Below are positions 51,720 to 61,074 of a stretch of DNA of 64,000 bases, in pieces (position 1 is the first letter of the stretch; every line of letters starts with the position of its first letter). The DNA comes from an uncultured Flavobacteriaceae bacterium (GTDB taxonomy: Bacteria; Bacteroidota; Bacteroidia; Flavobacteriales; Flavobacteriaceae), in contig CANLVG010000001.1 of assembly GCA_947494565.1 (NCBI GenBank), positions 1-64,000 on the forward strand, written 5' to 3'. The notes beneath the pieces were generated by a model, which saw nothing but the letters and a program-made list of their open reading frames with translations, searched no databases and was not told where the DNA came from. A program made the translations under genes and the position numbers.

Positions 51720-54540
51720 TTAATCCGACCTCGCTTAGGATAGGATTATTGAAGTAGTTGAGGCCTTGACTTGAGGTCTGATCAAAAAGGGCTCCATAAG
51801 GTGTAGCACCCCTAAACTTTGAAATCGTCATCAGGTTGGTACCATAGATACTAAAGCGTAGCTCACGGAAAAAAGGATTTTGTTTCGGGCTATTAACGGT
51901 ATACGAAAAGTTCAAGGATTTTAGGTTAAAATAGCTCCCATCAACAATGGCCTCCTCCGCAACCCCTTCAAAACCATAGCGTACAAATCGATTTCCCGCT
52001 AGTCCGTTTTCAGGATTAGCAAAATCTACCGGAATGGTATTGGGTTCACCTTGCTCGTTGACACCTTGAAAGACAAAACCCGTAACCATTCTTTCTGAAG
52101 CCGATTGCTCTGAGGTGCCCAGATAATTCAGTACGATTTGGGTTCCGTTCCATACATCGCCACCTTTTTGATAATCGAGGACAAAATCAAGGGTAAATTC
52201 TTTCCATTTTATGGTATTTGAAAAGCCTAGATTAAAATCTGGAATGGGGTCACCAATGATTCCTAACTCAGAATCTACCAATGGAAACCCTTCTGAATCA
52301 ATGATGATAGCGTTCTGCGAATCCCTACGAAAACGGGACCCCACCAAAACACCTGCCGATTCTCCCTTTATCAAGTTTTTTGAAATCGATGAGAACCCGG
52401 CAATAGGAATCCTATTTTTTGGGAGCAATAGGTCTAAAACCGTAGTGCGGTAGGTTGAGAAAACTAATTTTGGAGTTATGCTAAAGCCTGAATTCTCTTC
52501 GTACAAGGTGGTGTCGAATGTCCATTCAACACCTGAATTTTGAATATCAGCTACGTTTTGAAGTGTATACTCGCCAGCCGTCCAAACAGGGAATACGCTG
52601 CCTTCGATAGTATTTGAATAGTACACCGTATTTAAATTCCAGCGGTGGTCGAAGAGGTCAAAACCGAAATCAAAATCGATTTCATAACTTTTTTTCGCTT
52701 CCAAGCTTACTAAGTCCGACGCGAAAAGGTCATTGTTGGCAGTATACTCCAAGCTTTCTTCCGGGAGTAGTCGTAAACTATTGTGACTTTGGTTGTTATA
52801 AAAGAGGTTGAGATAGTTGATGTCATAACCAACACTTGCTGAAAGATCTAGTTTTTGTATAAAACTCGAATGCCAGTTGCTGGCGAACCTATATTTTAAC
52901 AGTAAGGTGGGAAGAAACCACTTGCTGTTTTGTTTGGTCGAGGTAAAAGCATTGTTTATGAACGATGCTTTGGCCTTGTTCCCAAAAAAATCAATATCAA
53001 ATCGAGTAAACCAGCGAAATAAGGCTCGACTTATATTTCGGTTAAGACCAAATGTGTTCTGTGGGTTGTCAAAAGTCGCTTCATCAAATCCGGTGCGTTC
53101 GACCAAGGCGTACCGCAGATTCTCATTGGAATAGGAAAAAGAAGAGATTAAATTAAAATCATCTCCGTAGGAGTCCCAATCGATACTAATATTGGCATCA
53201 AAAATATCCTCTTCAAGGATTTTATCGCTACTATATCCTTCCAGGAAACCTACTGTATTTTTGAAAAGCCCGAATTTTTGATCGTTCTTACTAAGGGTAT
53301 AGCCAAGTTTGGTGTTGAGTTTAACTTCGTCTCCAAGGTTTAGTTCGTTGTTTAAAATACCGATCCACACCTCATTATCAAGTCGATTTCTGTTACTGTT
53401 CAATAACCATTGGGGGTTGTTCAAGTTTGATACGCTGAAACTACGTTGCATACCGTTAGAAAGGGTACTTGATTGGTTGTTTTCAAAAGATGGCGGAGTG
53501 CCTAAAGCGCTGAATAAGAGGTTGTTTTGAAAACCATTAATATTAGGTTGGTTTTCTCTTGATGTAAGGTATTTCACTTGTGCATTCCATTCCAAGGTAT
53601 GGTACCCTCGCTCGTTGTTAAAGCTTATGGTAAATTCATCTAGGTTGCTACGTTCCACCCCGTACAAATCTTTCCCTCTTTTGTTCAAATAGTCAAAACC
53701 ATAAAAACTATTTGCCGTAGAAATATTAAAAAACAAGTTGTTTGAAGTTTTAAGAACCGCTTGAAAAGGACTATTATCATAGGCAATAGCGGTATTGCCG
53801 TTGCCGGTTCCGACCGGTATTAAACTCCCATTTTGATCAAAAGGATTTGCACTACCGTCAAATTCTAAAACCGATAGTTCCGGACCATATGAGAAAGGAA
53901 GATCAGCTATCGGGTCGAAATAGGTTGTCATACCGTTAAGGGGTGCCCCTTGGGCAAATATTTTCTGCAGGGCCGGTAAATTTCGGTCTTGTACAAAGCG
54001 CATCCCCAATAACGAAGACGCGCCGACTTCAAAATAAACATCCGAATCGAAATAGGTGACCTTGACTAGGTCTTTGTTGACCGATATATCCTTAATTCTT
54101 GAGGTATTGAGATATTGACCGGAATTGTACGTTTTTGGACTTTCTTCTATGCTCGGTATGATCAGAAACGAGGGTAGGTTTTTTCGAACCGAAGATTGGT
54201 ATGTTGTATCCAATATGGTTTTCACGGGAATCTTTCGAACTACTGTAGCAATTTGTTCCTCTCCGAACATGGATGCAGTCACCAAGACTTCTCGGGTCTG
54301 TGAACCGATATAACTCACTACCAAGATATCGCCTACTTCGCATTTAATTCGATAATCGCCATCAAAATCAGTTTGCGTACCTGTGCTTTTCCCTTTGATA
54401 ACGATATTGACCCCAGGTAGCGGTAATCCGTCAGCATCCTCGATAGTACCTGAGACGAATCCAATTTGCGCAAAGGCAATAATTCCTGAAAATAAAAATA
54501 GCGTAAAAAAGAAACGACGGAAAAATAGTTGGTGTTTCAT
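51700..54540 (-). CDS. SusC/RagA-like outer-membrane barrel with regulatory domain but no recognisable plug
   Basis: A 946-residue outer-membrane protein. A signal peptide ends near FAQ (residue 25). A carboxypeptidase-D-regulatory-like domain covers 28-100 (VSGTIEDADGLPLPGVNIVIKG, VSYIG). In SusC proteins a plug of about 120 residues with the motifs LQGRAAGV, IRG, VDG and VLKDA...YGSRA follows, but none of these is present. The region 100-185 is short and unlike a plug, and barrel-type sequence begins by about 200 (SYGPELSVLEFDG, LIPVGTGNGNTAIAY). Barrel strands run to the C-terminal GLNVKFKI. No SusD gene is adjacent. The plug appears to be provided by the overlapping downstream gene. Confidence 0.85.
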   Translation of the reverse strand: MKHQLFFRRFFFTLFLFSGIIAFAQIGFVSGTIEDADGLPLPGVNIVIKGKSTGTQTDFDGDYRIKCEVGDILVVSYIGSQTREVLVTASMFGEEQIATVVRKIPVKTILDTTYQSSVRKNLPSFLIIPSIEESPKTYNSGQYLNTSRIKDISVNKDLVKVTYFDSDVYFEVGASSLLGMRFVQDRNLPALQKIFAQGAPLNGMTTYFDPIADLPFSYGPELSVLEFDGSANPFDQNGSLIPVGTGNGNTAIAYDNSPFQAVLKTSNNLFFNISTANSFYGFDYLNKRGKDLYGVERSNLDEFTISFNNERGYHTLEWNAQVKYLTSRENQPNINGFQNNLLFSALGTPPSFENNQSSTLSNGMQRSFSVSNLNNPQWLLNSNRNRLDNEVWIGILNNELNLGDEVKLNTKLGYTLSKNDQKFGLFKNTVGFLEGYSSDKILEEDIFDANISIDWDSYGDDFNLISSFSYSNENLRYALVERTGFDEATFDNPQNTFGLNRNISRALFRWFTRFDIDFFGNKAKASFINNAFTSTKQNSKWFLPTLLLKYRFASNWHSSFIQKLDLSASVGYDINYLNLFYNNQSHNSLRLLPEESLEYTANNDLFASDLVSLEAKKSYEIDFDFGFDLFDHRWNLNTVYYSNTIEGSVFPVWTAGEYTLQNVADIQNSGVEWTFDTTLYEENSGFSITPKLVFSTYRTTVLDLLLPKNRIPIAGFSSISKNLIKGESAGVLVGSRFRRDSQNAIIIDSEGFPLVDSELGIIGDPIPDFNLGFSNTIKWKEFTLDFVLDYQKGGDVWNGTQIVLNYLGTSEQSASERMVTGFVFQGVNEQGEPNTIPVDFANPENGLAGNRFVRYGFEGVAEEAIVDGSYFNLKSLNFSYTVNSPKQNPFFRELRFSIYGTNLMTISKFRGATPYGALFDQTSSQGLNYFNNPILSEVGLNVKFKI

Positions 54541-54663
54541 AATGTTGGTTGTTATTATGGAACGAAACTACAGTCAGTCGGTGTGAAAAAAAATGAGGAT
54601 TGAGCGAACGGGGTGTTTAAATTAGGCAACTGGCCCTCAATGCGTGATCCTTAGAAGAAACAA

Positions 54664-54719
54664 ACAAAAAAACCGCCATGAAGGGAGTTAGGTGTTCTCG
54701 ATTCCCTTCAAGGCGGTTT
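54664..54719 (-). terminator. Terminator of the upstream 55-aa gene
   Basis: AAACCGCC at 54670-54677 pairs with GGCGGTTT at 54712-54719, with a second stem (GAAGGGA with TCCCTTC) inside. On the minus strand a run of seven T residues follows. It separates the 55-aa gene from the barrel gene. Confidence 0.8.
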
Positions 54720-54737
54720 AGAATATAGTACTTTGTA

Positions 54738-54905
54738 TTAATACCCGAACCGAATGTTCATCTCTGGCCCATAAATAAATAATAGGACCAACATCGTCAT
54801 TAACAATGTAAATATGGTCGAGAATAAGAAAATTGACGTTGCCTTAAACCATTTAGGCATTCCGTTCAATGAAGAGTTCTGAATAACAGCGTTGAGTACA
54901 TCCAT
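54738..54905 (-). CDS. Small single-pass membrane protein, 55 residues, upstream partner copy
   Basis: A 55-residue protein starting MDVLNAVIQNSSLNGMPKW, with one membrane helix at about residues 24-44 and a polar end (GPEMNIRFGY). Length, helix position and the N-terminal pattern agree with the protein at 46843-47010. It has a strong terminator 18 bases downstream, hence an independent transcript, and precedes the barrel gene in the same direction. Function unknown; possibilities include a membrane partner of the receptor system or a small stress peptide. Confidence 0.62.
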   Translation of the reverse strand: MDVLNAVIQNSSLNGMPKWFKATSIFLFSTIFTLLMTMLVLLFIYGPEMNIRFGY

Positions 54906-55143
54906 AATTTGTGTTCTTTGGTACCTGTGTTCTGACAGATACGATTATACATTTTCATAGTCTAGGATGTAGGTCGTAATATGAATTGGGATTCCGTAAA
55001 GAAACAATGATTCCCCTGAAAACCCTAATTCGAATTGTATTAATTGGATAAAGTGCCTGAAAAAACGATGATCAGATGTACGGTACACTTTCTAGGTTAC
55101 TGCTATTCTAAAAAATGGTAATTTTCATGACAATTGGAACACT
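54906..55143. other. Intergenic region
   Basis: A non-coding stretch between the divergent 55-aa gene and the GDPD-like gene. It should hold both promoters, but I see no exact TAnnTTTG element and no strong structure in it. Confidence 0.4.
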
Positions 55144-55890
55144 ATGAGAATCTTGATAGTTATAGCTGCTTTGGTCTGCACCCATACGCTTGGGGCGCAA
55201 GCCATAAATCAGGTCAAGGTACATTCACATAATGATTACCAACAAGCACATCCCTTTAAGGAAGCCTACCAAAGCGGGGCGTATTCCATAGAGGTCGATA
55301 TTTTTTTGAAGCGCGATACGCTTTTCGTCACACACGATGAGGCAGATATCGCAATGGGCGCCCCAGATTTGGAAACACGTTATCTTCGACCCATTCAATC
55401 AGAGTTTAAGAAGGGCACCCTACGGGAGATACAACTATTGATAGATATAAAGTCCGTAAGCAAGCCAACGCTTCTACGATTGACCGAAATACTCCAAAAC
55501 TACCACGCATTGATACAGTCCAAAAAGGTAAAATGGGTTATTTCAGGAAATCGCCCTCCGCCAGCCGCGTACGTGACCTATCCGGATTACCTCTTTTTCG
55601 ATTATCAAAGTTTGGACGATTTAGAAGACCCCAAATTCTGGGACAGGGTGGCTTTGATCAGCCTACCGTTTTACAACTATTCGAAATGGGACGGAAAAAG
55701 CGAACTGCCCGCGACCGAACGTCAAAAGATTTCCAAGATTATCAAAAAGGCACATGAATTCAAGAAGCCCTTTCGCTTTTGGGCTACCCCGGATACCATA
55801 ATCGCTTGGGAAACCTTCGCGCAAATGGGCCTGGATTTTATCAATACCGACCAGCCTTCGGCTTGCATGATGACACTACATCCGAAATAA
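55144..55890 (+). CDS. Secreted glycerophosphodiester phosphodiesterase-like protein
   Basis: A 248-residue exported protein (signal ends near LGAQA, residue 19) with the TIM-barrel phosphodiesterase fold shared by GDPD and PI-PLC families. Catalytic-type elements are VHSHNDYQQ near residue 28, SIEVDIFLKRDTLFVTHDE near residue 50 and LLIDIKS near residue 100. The usual GDPD HRG is replaced by HND, as in a bacterial subgroup often named as PI-PLC/GDPD-like. The C-terminal FRFWATPDTIIAWETFAQMGLDFINTDQP is typical. Substrate not known. It is convergent with the VWA gene. Confidence 0.82.
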   Translation: MRILIVIAALVCTHTLGAQAINQVKVHSHNDYQQAHPFKEAYQSGAYSIEVDIFLKRDTLFVTHDEADIAMGAPDLETRYLRPIQSEFKKGTLREIQLLIDIKSVSKPTLLRLTEILQNYHALIQSKKVKWVISGNRPPPAAYVTYPDYLFFDYQSLDDLEDPKFWDRVALISLPFYNYSKWDGKSELPATERQKISKIIKKAHEFKKPFRFWATPDTIIAWETFAQMGLDFINTDQPSACMMTLHPK

Positions 55891-55915
55891 AAAGGGCGCC
55901 CGTTCAAGGCGCCCT
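55888..55915 (-). terminator. Terminator of the VWA lipoprotein gene
   Basis: An 8-bp perfect stem (55893-55900 with 55908-55915) with a 7-base loop. On the minus strand it is followed by TTTTTATTT, so it ends the VWA gene. The plus-strand side lacks a T run but the hairpin may also help to stop the GDPD-like transcript. Confidence 0.78.
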
Positions 55916-55939
55916 GCAATTATCGTATCATTTGATTTT

Positions 55940-57028
55940 TTACTCGCAACCACCTGTGAAACCAGTGGCATCGAACTTCGTCTGCACGGCGCCTTCCCGA
56001 CTGCCGGTCTGTACACTGATGGCCAAGTTGTTTTCACCGCCTCGTTTCGGACTGCAATATTCGAACAAGTAAAAACTGTTCGCGCGTTCACGCACTTTGA
56101 TGGAAATATCGTTGAAAGTCGTTTCCAACTCTTCTTTGTTGGTCGCAAAAACGCTGCCGGTCTTTCCGATATCGCTGAGCACCTGGGTGTCGATTTCACC
56201 ACCAAGACCGATAGTGAAAAACGAAATGTTCTGGTTAGCGTCATCAACTTTCTGTTGGGCCGCTGCTTGGCTGAATCGAGCCGCTTGATCGGTACCATCC
56301 GTAAAGATAACTACTGAGGCCGCTCCAATCTTATCCCCTTGAATGCTGGCCGTTAGCAGCTCATTGGCAATATCCGCAGATTTAATGACCGCACCGTATA
56401 AATCCGTTGAGGGGTCATTGCTGATATCCTCGGTAATTCCGTTGATAGCCGCGGTCAATTCCTCTTTCGATGAAGTCAAGTCGTTTAATAGGTGTAGTTC
56501 ATCTTCCCCATCGAACCAATAAATAGCCATTTTGAAAGATTCCTCTTGGGTTGTGGGCATCACATTATCCACAAAACTAAGACTCGCTTCCTTTAATTCC
56601 GTAAGACTACTGCTTAACACACTATTACTTAAATCTAGCACCAATAGTGCATTGTTATTGAACACTTGGGCGTTTGAGGAGATACGAGCTGCGGATTCGG
56701 ACGTCGAAATCGTATTGAAACATTCGTCATTGATTCCCTGTTCGTAAATGGTAAATTGATCCGCTTCGAGTCCGGCTACAGGTTGTCCATCGGTGTCGGA
56801 TACTTTGAACAGAATAGAGACCTTTCCGGGTAGGGTCGTGAATTGTTCTTGTATGGAAAGTACCAAGTCACCCTCGCCTAGGCCCAAGCACTCATCTACC
56901 TCTTTACCCTTGCCGAGTCCCTCGCCTCCGGTATTCAGTCCAAAAAAGACATCGTCGTCGGCATTACCGCAAGAAATGATAAAAGAAATCGCAAAAAAGA
57001 GTACAATACGTTTGGTGAAGGTTTTCAT
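55940..57028 (-). CDS. VWA-domain lipoprotein
   Basis: A 362-residue lipoprotein. ATG 57028 is chosen because it gives a normal signal (MKTFTKRIVLFFAISFIISC, Cys at 20); an ATG seven codons upstream at 57049 is less likely. A Gly-rich spacer follows, then a beta domain (residues 50-110) and a von Willebrand factor A domain (about 125-320). The metal-ion-dependent adhesion site is complete enough to bind metal: DLSNS in LVLDLSNSVLS, a Thr in DPSTDLYGA and an Asp in IFTDGTD. Such domains mediate protein contacts at the surface. The C-terminus has two Cys residues. Likely monocistronic. Confidence 0.83.
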   Translation of the reverse strand: MKTFTKRIVLFFAISFIISCGNADDDVFFGLNTGGEGLGKGKEVDECLGLGEGDLVLSIQEQFTTLPGKVSILFKVSDTDGQPVAGLEADQFTIYEQGINDECFNTISTSESAARISSNAQVFNNNALLVLDLSNSVLSSSLTELKEASLSFVDNVMPTTQEESFKMAIYWFDGEDELHLLNDLTSSKEELTAAINGITEDISNDPSTDLYGAVIKSADIANELLTASIQGDKIGAASVVIFTDGTDQAARFSQAAAQQKVDDANQNISFFTIGLGGEIDTQVLSDIGKTGSVFATNKEELETTFNDISIKVRERANSFYLFEYCSPKRGGENNLAISVQTGSREGAVQTKFDATGFTGGCE

Positions 57029-57161
57029 TTTCAAAATTATTGGGTTCAACCATCAGAACGGATAAATGACATTTAAATTATGACAGATTTGAAGTTTTTA
57101 TGTTAAACATTGTTAAGGTTTTCGTAGTTTTCCGTTTCATTCAGGATTGCGATACCAGACC

Positions 57162-59336
57162 ATGAAAAAACGTTTACTTGCCTTGATTCTGCTTCATGTA
57201 TACTGTAGTGTCAAGGCCCAAAAAAAGAATGAAAATTTCCGCTTGAACATTCGCAAAAGTACCGGGGTCATTACCATTGATGGAAAAGGAGACGATCCTG
57301 CCTGGAAAGACGCCGATGTGGCCAAAGACTTTTTTATGGTGCTTCCCATGGATGATGGCCCTGCACAAGAGCATTCCGAAATACGAATGGCCTACGATGA
57401 AAAGAACTTTTATCTGCTGGCCACGTTTTACCATAGTGGTGATGCCAAGTATACCGTTGAATCGCTGCGGAGGGACTTTTCCTTTGGAAAGAACGATAAT
57501 TTTCTCCTCTTTCTGGATCCTTTTAACAATCAGACGACCGGATTCTCCTTTGGTGCCAATGCCTATGGGGCGCAGTGGGACGGAACCATGTTCAATGGTA
57601 GTAGCATCGATCTGAACTGGGATAGCAAGTGGATCTCCAACAGCTCACACGATGAAGAAAAATGGGTATTCGAAATGGCGGTACCTTTTAAGTCTGTCAG
57701 ATACGAGGAAGGCGTAAAGGAGTGGGGGGTGAATTTTAGCCGGTTGGACCTAAAGTCAAGTGAAAAATCAAGTTGGACCCCTGTTCCCAGACAGTTTCCG
57801 ACCTCTTCCATGGCCTATAATGGTACCCTGGTATGGGAGGAAGCTCCCCCAAAGCCGCGAGTTAATTTTTCCGTGATTCCTTATGTGCTAGGGGAAGTAT
57901 CTCAGAACAAGGCCAATGACGAAGAACCGGAATACGAGCCGAAAATTGGAGGTGATGTCAAATTTAGCTTGACGCCCTCACTGAATCTTGATGTGACCGT
58001 AAATCCTGATTTTTCACAAGTTGAAGTGGATCGGCAGATTACCAATTTAGACCGTTTTGAACTCTTTTTTCCCGAAAGAAGACAATTCTTTCTCGAGAAC
58101 GGTGATTTGTTCGCCAACTTTGGGTATCCTACGATTCGCCCCTTCTTTTCAAGACGAATCGGCCTTGGAGTACCCATACAGGCCGGAGCACGGGTCAGTG
58201 GCAATATTACCGATTCTTGGCGTGTCGGGCTTATGGATATTCAAACCAGTAGTATTGCCGAAACTGGACTGCCCAGTCAAAATTTCGGAGTGCTTTCTTT
58301 ACAGAAAAAAGTATTTAGCCGTTCAAGTATCGGGGTGATGTTGGTCAACAAGCAGTCTTTTAATTACCAGAATGAAAGTGATACGTTGCGCACTGAATTC
58401 CCTGAATACAATCGTAATCTCGGTGTTGAATATAATTTGGCCTCTTCCAATAATCTATGGACGGGAAAAGCTTTTGTATTGAAATCATTCTCTCCAAACG
58501 ATGAAGGCAACGGCATCACTCAAGCCGCGAATCTGGAATATCAAAACCGAAAGTGGAGCTGGCGTATACAAGAAGAATGGGTCAGTGATGACTACAGGGC
58601 CGAGGTAGGTTTTGTGCCGCGAACCGGGTATGTAAACTTCAATGGATATCTAGGACATCTGTTCTTTCCAAAGGAGGGTAAGGTGGTTAGTCATGGACCG
58701 GTCTTGAATTCCTCCTTCTACTTTACCGAAAATTTGCGCCGCACCGATAATCTGAACTACATCTTGTACCAGGTGGACTTTAGAAATCGAAGCAGTTTGG
58801 ATTTTTTCGTATCCGATGATTATGTGGAACTTTTGGCGCCCTTTGACCCGACGCGGCTGGGCAAGGAAGAATTGGCTACCGGTACCACTCATCAATGGAA
58901 CGCATTCGGTTGGATGTTCGATTCAAAACCCCAAAACCTTTTCACCTACGGTCTCGATGCGCGTTTCGGAGGATATTATCAGGGAGGTAACCGCACAAGT
59001 TTGACGACCGAATTGGGGTATCGTTTTCAGCCCTATGTGAGCCTCAGTGCGAATTTGAACTATAACCATATCAAATTGCCCGCCCCATGGAATACGAACG
59101 AGTTCTGGCTTATTGGGAGTGAGGTGGATGTTACCTTTACCAACACGCTTTTTTTCGCCACACTTTTTCAATACAACGAACAATCACGTAACTTTAATCT
59201 GAATTCAAGATTTCAATGGCGCTACGCCCCAGCGTCGGACCTTTTTTTGGTCTATACAAACAATCAAATGATCGACCCCTTCATGCCGAAGGACTGGTCA
59301 TTGACATTGAAGTTTACCTACTGGTTCAACAAATAA
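57162..59336 (+). CDS. DUF5916 protein: CBM9-like domain plus outer-membrane barrel
   Basis: A 724-residue exported protein with a signal peptide ending near VKAQ. Residues 30-220 are a carbohydrate-binding family 9-like beta sandwich (ITIDGKGDDPAWKDADVAKDF, MAYDEKNFYLLATF, WVFEMAVPFKSVRY). The rest is the DUF5916 barrel, recognised by NPDFSQVEVDRQITNLDRFELFFPERRQFFLENGDLF and RPFFSRRIGL, and ends in aromatic strands (LTLKFTYWFNK). ATG 57162 is chosen over the in-frame TTG 57147. These proteins are common in Bacteroidota outer membranes; function is not established. The next gene begins 12 bases after the stop. Confidence 0.88.
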   Translation: MKKRLLALILLHVYCSVKAQKKNENFRLNIRKSTGVITIDGKGDDPAWKDADVAKDFFMVLPMDDGPAQEHSEIRMAYDEKNFYLLATFYHSGDAKYTVESLRRDFSFGKNDNFLLFLDPFNNQTTGFSFGANAYGAQWDGTMFNGSSIDLNWDSKWISNSSHDEEKWVFEMAVPFKSVRYEEGVKEWGVNFSRLDLKSSEKSSWTPVPRQFPTSSMAYNGTLVWEEAPPKPRVNFSVIPYVLGEVSQNKANDEEPEYEPKIGGDVKFSLTPSLNLDVTVNPDFSQVEVDRQITNLDRFELFFPERRQFFLENGDLFANFGYPTIRPFFSRRIGLGVPIQAGARVSGNITDSWRVGLMDIQTSSIAETGLPSQNFGVLSLQKKVFSRSSIGVMLVNKQSFNYQNESDTLRTEFPEYNRNLGVEYNLASSNNLWTGKAFVLKSFSPNDEGNGITQAANLEYQNRKWSWRIQEEWVSDDYRAEVGFVPRTGYVNFNGYLGHLFFPKEGKVVSHGPVLNSSFYFTENLRRTDNLNYILYQVDFRNRSSLDFFVSDDYVELLAPFDPTRLGKEELATGTTHQWNAFGWMFDSKPQNLFTYGLDARFGGYYQGGNRTSLTTELGYRFQPYVSLSANLNYNHIKLPAPWNTNEFWLIGSEVDVTFTNTLFFATLFQYNEQSRNFNLNSRFQWRYAPASDLFLVYTNNQMIDPFMPKDWSLTLKFTYWFNK

Positions 59337-59348
59337 TTCAAGTTTCAT

Positions 59349-59954
59349 ATGAAAAATGGAAAACCAAGTATCCCTATTCTGATTCTAGCTGCGGGGGAAT
59401 CGAAACGGATGGGAGAACGCGTAAAACAGTTATTGCCCTGGAAGAATACGACCCTATTGGAAAATGCCCTGGCCCAAGCGCGTGCATCACAGGTAGAAGA
59501 GGTCTTCGTAGTATTGGGTGCCAATGATGAATTCATCAAAAAACAAACACAGTTGCCGGACGATATTTGTATCTATAATGAAAACTGGAGCAATGGAATG
59601 GGAAGCTCGATCGTTGCGGGTCTGAAACATTTACTTTCTTTGCCTGTGGAGTACGATGGAATGCTTGTGATGTTGGCCGATCAGCCTTTGATCGATGCGG
59701 CCTATATAGACCAGGTTATCGATACCTGGGGAAAGGCAAGGGCGACCATAACCGCCACCGGGTATGAGAACGGATTAGGGGTGCCTGCCATGTTCGATAA
59801 GTGCCATTTTACCGAACTATTGAAACTGACGAAAGACTACGGCGCCCGTCACATTATCAATGATAGCAACATCAAAATCATCAATCCGCAAGGAAAGGAA
59901 ATGGATATCGATACCTGGCAAGACTACCAAAATATGATACAGCAACTCAATTGA
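59349..59954 (+). CDS. MocA-like nucleotidyltransferase
   Basis: A 201-residue member of the molybdenum-cofactor cytidylyltransferase group, which transfers CMP (or GMP in MobA) to a phosphorylated acceptor. The nucleotide-binding motif is LILAAGESKRMGERVKQLLPW. NWSNGMGSSIVAGL and the metal-binding LADQPLI follow, with LGVPAMFDK at the substrate side. No molybdoenzyme or moa/moe gene is in the window, so the acceptor is uncertain. It lies between DUF5916 and an amidohydrolase on the same strand. Confidence 0.85.
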   Translation: MKNGKPSIPILILAAGESKRMGERVKQLLPWKNTTLLENALAQARASQVEEVFVVLGANDEFIKKQTQLPDDICIYNENWSNGMGSSIVAGLKHLLSLPVEYDGMLVMLADQPLIDAAYIDQVIDTWGKARATITATGYENGLGVPAMFDKCHFTELLKLTKDYGARHIINDSNIKIINPQGKEMDIDTWQDYQNMIQQLN

Positions 59955-59979
59955 TCGGAAACCCCAAAAAATACAACCT

Positions 59980-61074
59980 ATGAAAATTACCACCGCACTT
60001 CCAATATTCGCTTTGACACTATGCTCCTGTAGCCTTTTTTATGCCCAAGAAATGGGCTTTGAAGAATACAATCCTAAATCTACCCTAGTGGTACCGGAGA
60101 ATCCTGTGTCTGCCGCAAAATTTCCTTTTATAGATGTGCACAGTCACCAACGTGATATGTCACCCGATGCACTCGCACGGCTTGTCAAGGATATGGATGA
60201 ATTGAACGAGGGGGTCATGGTCAACTTGAGCGGTGGCTCGGGCAACAGTCTCAATGAAAAAATCGAAAACATCAAAAACAACTACCCGAACCGTTTTGTG
60301 GTATTCGCCAATGTGGACTTCGACGGTGTCGGCAAAGCAGGTTGGTCCGAGAAGGCCGCGGCCCAATTGGAAACGGATATCAAAAATGGCGCTAGGGGAT
60401 TGAAAATCTTCAAAAGCCTAGGATTGCGGTATAAAGACGCCGAGGGCAAGCGTTTGGCCATTGACGACCCACGATTGGATCCGATTTGGGCCAAATGTGG
60501 AGAGATGGGCGTTCCTGTTTTGATTCATGCTGCAGACCCCAAATCATTCTGGGATCCTATGGACAGCGATAATGAACGCTGGTTAGAACTCAAAACACGG
60601 CCAAGACGAAAAAGATCGGCCACAGATCCAGCACCTTGGGAGCAGATCATAGCCGAACAGCATCGCATGTTCAAGAAACATCCGAAAACCCAATTTATCA
60701 ACGCTCACATGGGTTGGTATGCCAATAATCTTGGAAAACTGGGAGCACTTCTTGATGAAATTCCCAATATGAATGTGGGCATCGCAGCGGTCATCGCGGA
60801 ACTAGGCCGGCAGCCTAAAAATGCAAAGGCGTTTTTTATCAAATACCAAGATCGAATTCTCTTTGGCAAGGACAGCTGGAAACCAGAGGAGTTCCCAACC
60901 TATTTTAGGGTACTGGAGAGCAGTGATGAATATTTCCCGTACTATAAGAAATACCATGCGTTTTGGGCGATGTACGGCCTTGACTTACCCGATGAAGTAT
61001 TGCGGAAAGTCTACTACAAAAATGCCTTGAACCTCATTCCGGGATTGGACAAGAGCCTCTTTCCTAAAGAGTAG
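59980..61074 (+). CDS. Exported amidohydrolase-family protein
   Basis: A 364-residue metal-dependent hydrolase of the amidohydrolase_2 type with a signal peptide (SCSLFYAQ, cleavage near residue 23, or lipidation at the Cys in LCSCS). Metal-site elements are IDVHSHQ near residue 51, IHAADP near residue 180, INAHMGWYAN near residue 243 and the late Asp in LFGKDSW near residue 298. The C-terminal KVYYKNALNLIP is the usual last motif. Substrate unknown. It follows the MocA-like gene by 25 bases. Confidence 0.87.
   Translation: MKITTALPIFALTLCSCSLFYAQEMGFEEYNPKSTLVVPENPVSAAKFPFIDVHSHQRDMSPDALARLVKDMDELNEGVMVNLSGGSGNSLNEKIENIKNNYPNRFVVFANVDFDGVGKAGWSEKAAAQLETDIKNGARGLKIFKSLGLRYKDAEGKRLAIDDPRLDPIWAKCGEMGVPVLIHAADPKSFWDPMDSDNERWLELKTRPRRKRSATDPAPWEQIIAEQHRMFKKHPKTQFINAHMGWYANNLGKLGALLDEIPNMNVGIAAVIAELGRQPKNAKAFFIKYQDRILFGKDSWKPEEFPTYFRVLESSDEYFPYYKKYHAFWAMYGLDLPDEVLRKVYYKNALNLIPGLDKSLFPKE

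Noticed and set aside
46760-54905. SusD partner for the SusC-like barrel
   Set aside because: I looked at both flanks for a SusD-like lipoprotein and found only the macroglobulin-plug gene and the 55-aa genes.
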